NCBI RefSeq assembly: GCF_035918235.1
Contig: NZ_CP109485.1
Coordinates: 1,612,001 to 1,676,000 of the forward strand
Reading direction: 5' to 3'
Source: Streptomyces sp. NBC_01445
Lineage (GTDB): Bacteria > Actinomycetota > Actinomycetes > Streptomycetales > Streptomycetaceae
DNA: 64,000 nt
A program made the position numbers and the translations under genes. The notes beneath the pieces are model-generated. The model did no database searches, was not told the origin of the DNA, and worked only from the letters and a program-made list of their open reading frames with translations. Each line of letters opens with the position of its first letter. Within the stretch, counting starts at the first letter, position 1. Below are positions 53,561 to 62,764 of this stretch, one piece after another.

Positions 53561-54205
53561 TCAGGCGCGCAGGTAGGTCAGCACCGCGCGCACACGCCGG
53601 TGTTCGAGCAGATCCTGCTCCAGGCGCAGCTTGCCGAAGATGTTCCGTACGTGCGTCTCCACCGTTTTTCCGCCGATGACGAGACGCTGGGCTATCGCCT
53701 CGTTCGAGTGGCCCTCGGCCATCAGGGCCAGCACATCCCGCTCTCTGCCGGTGAGGTCGTCGAGAAGGCTCCTTGGGCGGGGGGTGTTCATGAGCTTGGC
53801 CACGACGAGCGGGTCGAGGACCGTCTCGCCGGACGCCACGCGCTTGAGCGCTCCGCCGAGTTCGTCGATGTCGGCGACGCGTTCCTTGAGGAGATAGCCG
53901 AAGCCCTCGGGCTGCTCCGCCAGGGCCCTGACGGTGTCGGTCGTCTCGACGTACTGGGACAGCAGCAGCACCCCCGTGCCGGGGTGCGCCGCGCGGATCG
54001 CGGCCGCCGCGATCAGACCCTCGTCGGTGTGCGTCGGCGGCATGCGGATGTCGAGGAGCACGGCATCCGGACGGTGCTCGGCGACGAGCGCGAGGAGCGG
54101 CCCCGTGTCGGAGCACTCCGCGGACACCTCGAACCCCTCGTCCGACAGCAGTCGTACGATCCCCTGCCGCAGCAGCGCCGAGTCCTCGGCAACGATCACC
54201 CGCAC
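53561..54205 (-). CDS. NarL/LuxR-family response regulator
   Basis: The 214 residues have a receiver domain (VIVAEDSALLRQGIVRLL with the acidic pocket, phospho-acceptor Asp in DAVLLDIRMPP, Lys in GYLLKERVAD) and a LuxR-type helix-turn-helix (about 150-205; LTGRERDVLALMAEGHSNEAIAQRLV). GTG start at 54205 follows GGCGGAG and overlaps the kinase stop by 10 bp, so the pair is coupled. It is DesR/LiaR-like and the input signal is unknown. Confidence 0.92.
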   Translation of the reverse strand: MRVIVAEDSALLRQGIVRLLSDEGFEVSAECSDTGPLLALVAEHRPDAVLLDIRMPPTHTDEGLIAAAAIRAAHPGTGVLLLSQYVETTDTVRALAEQPEGFGYLLKERVADIDELGGALKRVASGETVLDPLVVAKLMNTPRPRSLLDDLTGRERDVLALMAEGHSNEAIAQRLVIGGKTVETHVRNIFGKLRLEQDLLEHRRVRAVLTYLRA

Positions 54206-55959
54206 GGAAGCTCCGCCCTGATTCTGGTCCCGCCACCGGCGGGACTGTGTACATGCAACACTCCGTCGACGGCGGCGAGCCGGTCCGCGAGGCCGCGCAA
54301 GCCACTGCCGCGCGCGCTGTCCGCTCCCCCGACTCCGTCGTCGACGGTCTCGATGACGAGCCGGCCGTCGTGGTGCGTCGCGGAGACGCTGACGGCGCGG
54401 GCACCGGCGTGCTTGGCCGCGTTGGACAGGGCCTCGCACACCGTGAAGTAGGCGGTCGACTCGACGACCGCGTCGTAGCGCCGGGGTTCGGCCGCGACGA
54501 CCACCGGCAGGGTCGCTTCCCTGGCCAGCGCCGTCAGCGCGGGGCCGAGGCCCTCGCGCGTGAGGACCGCCGGGTGCAGACCGTGGGCGAGGCCCCGCAG
54601 CTCCTCGATGGCGAGCCTGAGGCTGGACTCCGCCTCGGTCACGGATGCGCGCAGGGCTGCGTCGGGATGGTCGGCGAGGCCGCGCTCGACACGTCGCAGC
54701 GCCATCAGCGCGAAGACCAGCCTGGCCTGTGCCCCGTCGTGCAGATCCCGCTCCAGGCGCTTGCGCTCGGAGTCGGCCGCCTCCACTATCCGCGTGCTCA
54801 CGTCCCTGGCGCGGGAGCGCAGCCACACGTTCTCCAGGGCGAGGCGCAGCGCGGCGGCCACCGACGCGAGGAGTTCCGGGTCGTCGATGAGCGCGGGGTC
54901 GTGGTGCAGGAGCGCGAGTGGCCGGCCGTCCGCCGCGCCGACGGGGGTGCGGCCGGGGCCGTCCACCGTCACCTCACGCCCGGAGCCGTCGACGTAGGCG
55001 CCCCGCTCCTCCCGCCACAGGCCGAGCCTCAGCGTCGGGTCGCCCAGGACGCGGGCCAGCGCCTCGCGCAGCCGGGCCGGGTCGGGGTCGGTGCCGACCT
55101 CGATGACGAGGCCGCTGACCTCGGCGCGCTGGAGGTGCATGCGCAGCAGGCCGGCGAGAAACGCGAACGGCACGGCGACCTGCGCGAGGTCGGACAGCAG
55201 ATAGACGGCCTGCTCACCGGTGTCGCCGACGTGGCCGAACCACGGCACGACGTAGAAGAGCATGTCCCACATCAGGAACACGACGGCGACGGCGATGCCG
55301 ATCCAGGCCGGGAGCAGCGCCTGCCTGCGGGCGGCCGAGGCGTGCCGCCAGCGCTGCACCACGGCCACCGCCGCGCCGGCGGAGATGACCCAGCCGAGCG
55401 CGTGGTACACGGTGTCGACGGGGCCGAAGAGGTCGTGGGTGCCGGGAATGAACAGGGCGTTCGGACCGCAGCCCACGCAGTCGAGATACGTCGCGCCGGT
55501 GGCCTGTGCCGGGTCGAACAGGAGCGTGCGCAGCAGGCCGCCGACCGCGACGAGCCCGTACGCGAACTGGACCAGACGCCGCGTCAGGACCGTCGTGAGG
55601 CGGCCCTCGGGGAAGCAGAGGATGAGGTGCAGGAGGATCGCCATGTTCAGCGCCTCCCACCAGGCGCCGAACGCGAACAGGGCGGGTACGGAGGTGCCTT
55701 GGAGGTTCCCGAGGAACCAGGTGATGCCCTCGGCGACCATCAGGGGGCCGGTCCGGTTGGCGGGCCTGCGCCGCCAGGCCACGATCCCCGCGGCCGCGTA
55801 CGCCCAGCCCACGGAGAGGTCTCGCACCACGTCGCCCGCGGACCCACCGGCCCGCAGGTACGCCCACGAGCCCGCCGCTCCCGATACGGCGGCGAGCGCC
55901 GCGGCCCCGGTCAGGCGCAGCCGAACCGCACGCTTCCCCTGACTGTCCACGGCCCACAC
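54196..55959 (-). CDS. Sensor histidine kinase (HisKA_3 type)
   Basis: About 587 residues. The N-terminal half has eight or so membrane helices (LGNLQGTSVPALFAFGAWWEAL region), followed by a cytosolic stretch, then a HisKA_3 dimerisation domain with the phospho-His in ERKRLERDLHDGAQARLVF, and an ATPase domain with YFTVCEALSNAAKHA (N-box) and GSGLRGLADRLAAVDG (G-box). This class pairs with NarL regulators as here. The start is uncertain: I prefer the GTG at 55959; an ATG at 56073 gives extra, unconserved residues that overlap the promoter region of the divergent NACHT gene. Confidence 0.85.
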   Translation of the reverse strand: MWAVDSQGKRAVRLRLTGAAALAAVSGAAGSWAYLRAGGSAGDVVRDLSVGWAYAAAGIVAWRRRPANRTGPLMVAEGITWFLGNLQGTSVPALFAFGAWWEALNMAILLHLILCFPEGRLTTVLTRRLVQFAYGLVAVGGLLRTLLFDPAQATGATYLDCVGCGPNALFIPGTHDLFGPVDTVYHALGWVISAGAAVAVVQRWRHASAARRQALLPAWIGIAVAVVFLMWDMLFYVVPWFGHVGDTGEQAVYLLSDLAQVAVPFAFLAGLLRMHLQRAEVSGLVIEVGTDPDPARLREALARVLGDPTLRLGLWREERGAYVDGSGREVTVDGPGRTPVGAADGRPLALLHHDPALIDDPELLASVAAALRLALENVWLRSRARDVSTRIVEAADSERKRLERDLHDGAQARLVFALMALRRVERGLADHPDAALRASVTEAESSLRLAIEELRGLAHGLHPAVLTREGLGPALTALAREATLPVVVAAEPRRYDAVVESTAYFTVCEALSNAAKHAGARAVSVSATHHDGRLVIETVDDGVGGADSARGSGLRGLADRLAAVDGVLHVHSPAGGGTRIRAELPCG

Positions 55960-56084
55960 GGTAAGCCATTCGGAGGAACGGCGCGCACTCGGTGTCGCAC
56001 AGCTTACGCACCGTGCTCGATGGACCCCGACCTCGTGTCCTGGCAGAGTGGCGGCCGTCCGCACATGATCCATGGGGGGTTCGG

Positions 56085-59066
56085 GTGGGTTCGCGCAGGC
56101 TGCTGTCGTTGTCGGACGCGTTGGTGCTGCTCGGCGCCGATCCGCCGCGCCTCGCGGCGCTCGACCGGTCGCTCGGCGGGGTGCTGGCCGTGGCGACGGG
56201 CGGTGTGAGCGACGGAATCCTCCGTATCGCGGACGCGCGGGGCCGGATCCTGGGGCTCGGCCGTGACGCGGTGCGCGGGGTCGGGGCGCGGCTCAGGGCG
56301 GCGGACGGGCGGGTCGAGCGGGGCGAGGTGCTGCGGGCCGCACACACGGTCGTCGTGGTCCTCGGCTGGTTCGAGGCGCTCGCGGAGCAGGACCTTCCGT
56401 TCTCCCTCGACGCGGTGCGCATGACCCGCGGCGAGCAGTTGTCGCTGGTCGGGGCCGGGGAACCGGACGCCGGTTTCGCGCGGGCCCTCGCCGCGGTGGA
56501 CGCACCGTTCCCTGCGCCGCACCTCGCGCCGGAGGACGTGGCGCGGGAGCTCCGCGACTGGTACACGGCCCTGTCCCGGCGCTTTGTGCGGTTCGTGGCG
56601 GGCCTCGCGGTGTGGGACACGCTCACACCGGCGGGGCGGGATGCGGCGGAGCGGACCCTGACGGGTGCGCTGCCGGGTGCGGCGTGTGTCCACTATGACA
56701 GTCTGTACGCCCAACTCGCCCAACAGGCACCCGAGTTCGGGTTCTGGGCCACGTTGACCGAACACCGGGCGACGCGGGCCGGTGTCCGGCGGGCCCTCGC
56801 GGGGATCGAGGCGCTGCTGGCCGGTACGGCGTCGCACGCGCGGCCGCCCGTAGATGTCGCGGCCGCCCTGGCCCGCTCCCACGAGGCAGCGCTCTCCCGT
56901 CCGGTGCTGGACGCGGCGTCGGCGCCCGACGGCATCCGCGTACCGGCCCTGGAGGAGATGTATCTGGACCCGGACTTCCGGGTGCGGCCGGTGGCCGGGC
57001 AGCACGGGCCCGCCGACGAGGCGTGGTGGGAACGGGCCCCGGTGCGCGAGGACCTGACCCGGTATCTCGCCGGGGCGCTGACCTCGGCAGGACAGGAGCG
57101 GACCCCCCTGCTGGTGCTCGGGCAGCCCGGCGCAGGCAAGTCCGTCCTGACGCGGGTACTCGCGGCGCGGCTCCCCGCGGCAGGATTCCTGCCGGTGCGG
57201 GTGCCGCTGCGCGACGTACGCGCCGAGGACGATCTCCAGGAGCAGATCGAGCAGGCGGTGCGGGCCGCGACCGGCGAGCGCGTCACATGGCCCGATCTGG
57301 TCCGCTCGGCCGGGGGCGCGGTCCCGGTGCTCCTGCTCGACGGGTTCGACGAGCTGCTGCAGACGACCGGGGTGCACCACAACGACTTCCTGGTCCGCGT
57401 GGCCCGCTTCCAGGAGCGCGAGTCGGAACAGGGCCGTCCCCTGCTGGCCCTGGTGACCAGCCGCACGTCCGTCGCCGACCGCGCGCGCTACCCGGACGGC
57501 ATGGTGGCGCTGCGCCTCGAGCCGTTCCGCGCCGCGCAGATCCAGCAGTGGCTCGCGGTGTGGAACGACGCCAACGCGGCCGGGTTCGCGGCGAGGAGCC
57601 TGCGCCCGCTGTCGTGGGAGGTGGTGTCGCGGCACGCGGCGCTCGCGGCGCAGCCGCTGCTCCTGACGATGCTGGCCCTGTACGACGTGGCGGGCAACGG
57701 CCTGCAGCGCGACGGCGGCGAACCGCTGGACGAGGCCGACCTGTACGAGGAGCTCCTGTTCTCCTTCGCGCGCCGTGAGGTCGGCAAGACGAGCGGGGAC
57801 GCCGTGCCCGACGACCTCCTGCGCGAGCGCGCCGAGCTGGAGATGCAGCGCCTGTCCCTGGTCGCGTTCGCCCTGCTCAACCGGCGCCGTCAGTGGGTCT
57901 CGGCGGCCGAGCTCGAAGAGGATCTGGCCGCGCTCCTGGGCCGCTCGTCCCCCGGGGCCTCCGGGTTCCGCACGCCGCTCGGCGCGGCCGAGGTCGCGCT
58001 CGGCCGGTTCTACTTCGTGCAGCGCGCCCAGTCGGTGCGCGACGGCCTGGTCCTCGCGACGTACGAGTTCCTGCACGCCACGTTCGGCGAATATCTGGCG
58101 GTGCGGCTCGCGCTGCACGTACTGAGCGCGCTCGTACAGAACCGGCCCGCCCTCGCCCTCGGCGACCAGCGCGTGGACGACGATCTGGCGTACGCCCTGC
58201 TCTCGTACGCGCCCCTGTCCGGGCGCCAGATGCTGCGGTTCGCCGGCGCGATGGCGGCGCGGATGGATTCGGCCGAGCGGGACAGGCTCAGCCGCGTCCT
58301 GATCCGCGTACTCGACCAGCACGAGACCCGCACCGGTGACCAGCACCCCGCCTACCGGCCCGCGACGCTGAGGGTCGCGTCGCGGCACGGCCTCTACGGC
58401 GCCAATCTCGTCCTGGTCATCCTGCTGCTGACGGGCGGCACCACGGCCGCCGAGCTGTTCCCCGGCTCGGCGAACCCGGTCAGTGCCTGGCACCGGCACG
58501 CCCTGTTGTGGCGTTCGGCGCTCAACGAGGAGCAGTGGACGGACTTCGCGCTGTCGATGACCCTGCACCGGTCCTGGGACGCCGACGGCCGTCGCACGCT
58601 CGACGTCACGCCGCGGCACGGCGCGCCCGCACCGCCGGACCCGGTCGACGCGAACTGGCTCTACCGCTACCCGCGCGGGCACGGCGGGCCCGGCTGGTCC
58701 CGGCCCTACTGGGACGAGATCTGGCACAAGATGGAGGTGTCCGGCGGGACGAACGACTCCGTCGTGCGGCACGTCATGGACCCGGTGTTCGCGTGGCTGG
58801 GCCCTTCCGTGACCACGTTCGTGGCCACGGAAGGGGAGCCGGCCACCTCGCTCGCGCACGACCTCCTGCACCTCCTGCTCAGCGGCGGCGTGGAACTGAC
58901 CGACACCGAGCTGGAATTGACGTACCGCCGGGTGCTGCGCGGCATGGAGGCCCTGCCGGGCAGCCACGTCCATCGCGTCACGGCGCTGCTGGCCACCGCC
59001 GCGGCGCGGGACGACGCGCGGCTGCCGGCGGACCTGCGGAGCGAGATCTACTCGTTCACGCGGTAG
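56085..59066 (+). CDS. Large NACHT-type STAND NTPase (NLR-like), candidate defence protein
   Basis: This 993-residue protein has three regions. Residues 1-330 are helical with no recognised enzymatic motif (LSLSDALVLLGADPPRLAAL), like NACHT N-terminal helical domains. Residues about 335-560 are the NACHT ATPase: Walker A LVLGQPGAGKSVL (Lys at about 352), Walker B VLLLDGFDELL (Asp at about 419, with the NACHT DGxDE acidic pair), and sensor TSRTSVADR. The C-terminal 430 residues are helical, unrecognised, and end with a conserved-looking YGANLVLVILLL segment. Bacterial NACHT proteins are STAND switches and several give anti-phage immunity. GTG start at 56085 follows GGGGGG. No effector domain or partner gene is adjacent, so function is inferred. 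Confidence 0.82.
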   Translation: MGSRRLLSLSDALVLLGADPPRLAALDRSLGGVLAVATGGVSDGILRIADARGRILGLGRDAVRGVGARLRAADGRVERGEVLRAAHTVVVVLGWFEALAEQDLPFSLDAVRMTRGEQLSLVGAGEPDAGFARALAAVDAPFPAPHLAPEDVARELRDWYTALSRRFVRFVAGLAVWDTLTPAGRDAAERTLTGALPGAACVHYDSLYAQLAQQAPEFGFWATLTEHRATRAGVRRALAGIEALLAGTASHARPPVDVAAALARSHEAALSRPVLDAASAPDGIRVPALEEMYLDPDFRVRPVAGQHGPADEAWWERAPVREDLTRYLAGALTSAGQERTPLLVLGQPGAGKSVLTRVLAARLPAAGFLPVRVPLRDVRAEDDLQEQIEQAVRAATGERVTWPDLVRSAGGAVPVLLLDGFDELLQTTGVHHNDFLVRVARFQERESEQGRPLLALVTSRTSVADRARYPDGMVALRLEPFRAAQIQQWLAVWNDANAAGFAARSLRPLSWEVVSRHAALAAQPLLLTMLALYDVAGNGLQRDGGEPLDEADLYEELLFSFARREVGKTSGDAVPDDLLRERAELEMQRLSLVAFALLNRRRQWVSAAELEEDLAALLGRSSPGASGFRTPLGAAEVALGRFYFVQRAQSVRDGLVLATYEFLHATFGEYLAVRLALHVLSALVQNRPALALGDQRVDDDLAYALLSYAPLSGRQMLRFAGAMAARMDSAERDRLSRVLIRVLDQHETRTGDQHPAYRPATLRVASRHGLYGANLVLVILLLTGGTTAAELFPGSANPVSAWHRHALLWRSALNEEQWTDFALSMTLHRSWDADGRRTLDVTPRHGAPAPPDPVDANWLYRYPRGHGGPGWSRPYWDEIWHKMEVSGGTNDSVVRHVMDPVFAWLGPSVTTFVATEGEPATSLAHDLLHLLLSGGVELTDTELELTYRRVLRGMEALPGSHVHRVTALLATAAARDDARLPADLRSEIYSFTR

Positions 59067-59067
59067 A

Positions 59068-61452
59068 TCAGCTCCGCGCCCTGCCGTACACCTCGACCTC
59101 CGCCATGTTCAACTCGACGGGCTTCTCGCTCGCCAGCCACACCCGCACATAGCGGCCGTGTGCCGTCACCGGGATCGCCGTCGGGCCGCCGGCCTGCGCG
59201 GTCTCGTGGTGGGACCACACGCCGGGCTTGGTCAGCTGGTCGGCGAGGGTGCCGGTGAAGGGCTCGTCGGAGACCAGGACGTAGTAGTCCTTGGTGCGGT
59301 CCGCGCAGCAGTCGCTGCGGTTGTAGACGTCGACTCGCTCCAGGTCGGCGACGGAGCCGAGGTCGACCTGCCACCAGGGCTGTGCCTCCTTGCCGCTGGT
59401 GGTCGAGAAGTTGAAGCGGTCGCCGTCGGCCGCCTTGGCCGCGCCGTACGGGAACTCGCCGTCCGAGGCGTAGTCCGAGCTCTGCTTCGTGTCCTTGTTC
59501 AGGGCGAGCTGCCGCAGCGGCTCGAGGCCCTTCGAGGCGTCGTGCAGGTCCTGGACCTGGCTGACGAAGTCGCCGAGGAACGGGTCGGCGATCTTCACGG
59601 GTCCGGGCTGGTGGTGCTCGGCCGGGTCGATGGTGATGTGCGAGGCGGCGTCGGCCGCCTTCTCCATCGCGGCGCGCTCGTCGGCCGCCTTGTCCGCGTC
59701 ATGGGCGTCGATGGCCTTCAGCGCGGCGAGGCCGTGCCCGAGGGCCTTGCCCCACAGCGCGGTGGAGTCCAGCCAGGGCCCGGCGTCGTGCAGGAACTGC
59801 TGGTCGGGCACGCCGGCGCGGAGGACCGCCGGGATGCGCCCGATGTTCGCCGCGGTCGGCGCGAAGGCGCGGATCGCGGCCGTCGGGTCACTCTCGTACG
59901 CCTTCCAGAACTTCTCGAGCTGCGCGCTGAGGATCGGCGACTGCGGCTGCCACGGCTTGGCGCCGAACGTCGGTGCCATGTGGTTGAGGTCGACGAAGGT
60001 CTGTACGGCGTCGGCGACGCGCGGGTCCCCGCCGGCCAGGTGCAGCGCGGACTGACGGGCGGAGCGGGTGCGGTCGTAACCGCGGTCGTTCCACGAGAAG
60101 TCGGACATGGTGAAGACGGCGAGCTTGCTGGCCGCCTCCTGGTTCATCGGGTTGGAGACGAGGCCGCTGAGGTGCTCGGAGAGGCCGGGCTCACGCTTGT
60201 CGTAGGGGGCGAGAAGGAGGCGTCCCGAGGTCCGCCCGAAGTCGTTGACCGGATAGTTGTCCCAGACGAACACCTTGCGCCCGAACAGCTCGGACGCCTT
60301 CTGCGCCTGGTCGTTGGTGATCTCCGGCGGGACGACGTCCGTGCCGGTCCACATGACCTCGATGTTCTTGTCGAGGTTCCCGCGGATCTCCTGCTTGTAC
60401 GCGGTGTCGGTGAGGTCGCCGTACTCGGTGGGCACCATCTGGAGCGGGTTGGCGCCGTCGTGGGTCGCGATGAAGTCCTGCTGGACGGTGTTGAGCAGAC
60501 CGACCTGGGCCTTCGCGGCGGGGCCGCGCCCCGGGGCGCCGAACTTCTGCTGGTCGGCGTCGCAGTTCCACTTGGTGTAGCTGATGTCGTCGAGCGGCAC
60601 GGAGAACGAGCGCACGCCCAGGTCGTAGAGCGCCTGGAGCTTCGCGGTGAGGGCCTTCACGTCGGCCGGGTCCGAGTAGCAGACCGAGCCGCCCGGCGAG
60701 ACGGCGAAGGTGAAGCGGACGTGGTTGGCGCGGGCCCGGTCGACGAGCGTGCCGAGCTGGGCGAGCTTGTCCGCCGGGTACGGCTCGCGCCACTTGTCGC
60801 GGTGGTACGGGTCGTCCTTGGGCGCGTACACATAGGTGTTGGACTTGACCTCACCGAGGAAGTCCATCTGGTCCAGGCGCTCCGCCTCCGTCCAGGGCGG
60901 TCCGTAGAAGCCCTCGATGGAGCCGCGCAGCCGCATGGACGGGAAGTCGGAGACGGACGCCCCCGCGATCTTGCCCTTGGTGACGAGCTGTCTGAACGTC
61001 TGGGCCGCGTAGAACTGGCCGGTCGCGTCGGTGCCGCCGAGCGCTGCGGTCCGTCCGGCGACGCGCACGGCGTAGCCCTCGTCCTGGGTGGGGACGTCGG
61101 TGCCGCGCAGGGCTTTCGCCACGTCGGGGCGGGTGGCCGGGCCGAGGAGCAGGGTCAGGGGCGCGTGCCCCGACGCCTTGGTGCGGACGTCGACGTGGCG
61201 GACTCCGTGGGCGCGCAGGGTGGCGGTGAGGAGGTCGCGGGCGGGTTTGTCGGTGGTGTCGCCGACGACGAGTTCGGCGCGCGACGGCAGGGCGACGTCG
61301 GCTCCGGTGCGGGTCATGTGCTGCGGGGTCGGCGAGACGACGGGCAGGCGGTGGTCCGGCGCGTGCGCCGATACGGGCGGGACGGCCGCGGCGGACGCGG
61401 CGACGAGCAGGGTGGCGACGGAACAGGCGTGCAGGGCTCTTCGGGCTGTCAT
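59068..61452 (-). CDS. Secreted GH84 beta-N-acetylglucosaminidase with C-terminal discoidin-type domain
   Basis: This 794-residue precursor has a Sec signal peptide to about residue 29, then an N-terminal alpha/beta domain (30-150), a GH84 TIM barrel (about 170-470; LRGSIEGFYGPPWTEAERL, and the paired catalytic aspartates in VPLDDISYTKWN), a helical linker, and an F5/8 type C/CBM32-like domain at about 650-790 (LGSVADLERVDVYNRSDCC). GH84 enzymes remove terminal GlcNAc from glycoproteins, glycolipids or hyaluronan by substrate-assisted catalysis. GGAGGCAG precedes the ATG. It lies 49 bp after the fucosidase gene and convergent with the NACHT gene, one base apart. Confidence 0.93.
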   Translation of the reverse strand: MTARRALHACSVATLLVAASAAAVPPVSAHAPDHRLPVVSPTPQHMTRTGADVALPSRAELVVGDTTDKPARDLLTATLRAHGVRHVDVRTKASGHAPLTLLLGPATRPDVAKALRGTDVPTQDEGYAVRVAGRTAALGGTDATGQFYAAQTFRQLVTKGKIAGASVSDFPSMRLRGSIEGFYGPPWTEAERLDQMDFLGEVKSNTYVYAPKDDPYHRDKWREPYPADKLAQLGTLVDRARANHVRFTFAVSPGGSVCYSDPADVKALTAKLQALYDLGVRSFSVPLDDISYTKWNCDADQQKFGAPGRGPAAKAQVGLLNTVQQDFIATHDGANPLQMVPTEYGDLTDTAYKQEIRGNLDKNIEVMWTGTDVVPPEITNDQAQKASELFGRKVFVWDNYPVNDFGRTSGRLLLAPYDKREPGLSEHLSGLVSNPMNQEAASKLAVFTMSDFSWNDRGYDRTRSARQSALHLAGGDPRVADAVQTFVDLNHMAPTFGAKPWQPQSPILSAQLEKFWKAYESDPTAAIRAFAPTAANIGRIPAVLRAGVPDQQFLHDAGPWLDSTALWGKALGHGLAALKAIDAHDADKAADERAAMEKAADAASHITIDPAEHHQPGPVKIADPFLGDFVSQVQDLHDASKGLEPLRQLALNKDTKQSSDYASDGEFPYGAAKAADGDRFNFSTTSGKEAQPWWQVDLGSVADLERVDVYNRSDCCADRTKDYYVLVSDEPFTGTLADQLTKPGVWSHHETAQAGGPTAIPVTAHGRYVRVWLASEKPVELNMAEVEVYGRARS

Positions 61453-61501
61453 GGGGCTCTGCCTCCGTGATATCGGGTCAGGGGGGTGGAGTGCGGGGGT
61501 G

Positions 61502-62764
61502 TCAGTCGCGGGTGTGTTCGCGGTACAGGTCGAGTTCGCCGTCGAGTTCGAGGGCGACGACCGTGCACAGGGGGTCGAGCTGGTCGTCGGTGACGTACAG
61601 GTACTCCCAGCCGGGCACCTCGCCGAGCCCGCCGACGCGCTCGTGGCGGACGTCCGTGCCGGACCCGAGGACCCGCGCCGAGCGGACGGCGTTGCGGACG
61701 CCGCGCAGCACGACGTACTCGTTGGGCCGGTCGAAGAGGAACAGGTAGAGGGTGCGGCGGTCTGCGGAGAGGGCGGAGGGGCCGTAGAAGTGGCCGTGGG
61801 GCAGGCCGCGCACGGTGTCGCGGACGGCGGGCCGGTGTCCGGCGATCCACTCGCCGAGCGCTTCGAGGCGCTCGGCCTGCACGGGCGGGATCGTGCCGTC
61901 GGCCTTCGGGCCCACGGCGAGCAGGAGGTTGCCTCCTCCGCCGACGGTCTCGGCGAAGACGCGGACCAGTTGACGGGGCGACTTGTGGTGGTCGTCCTGC
62001 GGCTGGAAGCCCCATGAGTCGTTGACGGTGAGGCAGAGCTCCCAGGGGCCCTTCGGCGGCTCGACGGGCACGCCCTGTTCAGGTGTCGCGTAGTCGCCGT
62101 GTCCGGTGAGGCGTCCGTTGACGACGGTGTGTGGGCTCAACTCCTTGATGAGTGCGGCGAGTTCGGCCATGTGCCACTGTTCCGGGCTGCGTTCCCACTC
62201 GCCGTCGAACCAGAGCAGGTCCGGCTGGAAGAGCCCGAGGAGCTCGCGGACCTGGGCGCGGTGGAAGGCGAGGAAGGCGTCCCAGCGCTCGGGTGACTCG
62301 TCACCGACGGCGGGCATCGAGTACGGGTTGCCGCGGTCGTCGGGGTCCTGCCCGTCCGGCCGGACCGTGGCGTAGTCCGGGTGGGACCAGTCGAGGTGCG
62401 AGTAGTACAGGCCGACCTTGAGACCGCGGCGGCGCAGCGCGTCCACGTACGGGGTGATGAGGTCGCGGGCGGCCGGGGTCCGCTTGACGACGGACAGGTC
62501 GTTCGCCTGCGTGTCCCACAGAGCGACCCCGTCGTGGTGCTTGGCGGTGAGGACCGCGTACGCGGCGCCCGCCTCGACGAACAGGTCGGCCCAGGCGTCC
62601 GGGTCCCACTTCTGGGCGTCGAACCCGTCGAGCTGCGCCATGTAGGTGTCGTACGGGACCTGCCCGTTGAAGAAGGACCAGGACTCGGCGACGCCGTCGA
62701 CGCTGTAGATCCCCCAGTGCAGGAAGATGCCGAGCTTTCCGTCCGTGAACCAGGGCTGCATCAT
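61502..62764 (-). CDS. Alpha-L-fucosidase, GH29
   Basis: This 420-residue enzyme without signal peptide acts in the cytosol. WFTDGKLGIFLHWGIYSVDG, AKHHDGVALWDT, GLYYSHLDWSHPDY and LLWFDGEWERS (nucleophile Asp) are in GH29 order. It cleaves alpha-linked fucose from glycans. The ATG at 62764 is fixed by GAGGAG 7 nt upstream and by ATGA overlap with the ATPase stop, so it is translated together with the importer ATPase: imported fucosylated oligosaccharides are the likely substrates. Confidence 0.93.
   Translation of the reverse strand: MMQPWFTDGKLGIFLHWGIYSVDGVAESWSFFNGQVPYDTYMAQLDGFDAQKWDPDAWADLFVEAGAAYAVLTAKHHDGVALWDTQANDLSVVKRTPAARDLITPYVDALRRRGLKVGLYYSHLDWSHPDYATVRPDGQDPDDRGNPYSMPAVGDESPERWDAFLAFHRAQVRELLGLFQPDLLWFDGEWERSPEQWHMAELAALIKELSPHTVVNGRLTGHGDYATPEQGVPVEPPKGPWELCLTVNDSWGFQPQDDHHKSPRQLVRVFAETVGGGGNLLLAVGPKADGTIPPVQAERLEALGEWIAGHRPAVRDTVRGLPHGHFYGPSALSADRRTLYLFLFDRPNEYVVLRGVRNAVRSARVLGSGTDVRHERVGGLGEVPGWEYLYVTDDQLDPLCTVVALELDGELDLYREHTRD

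Noticed and set aside
54196..59066. Two-component system and NACHT gene as one defence unit
   Set aside because: The genes are divergent and the kinase/regulator are ordinary DesK/NarL types; no evidence links them.
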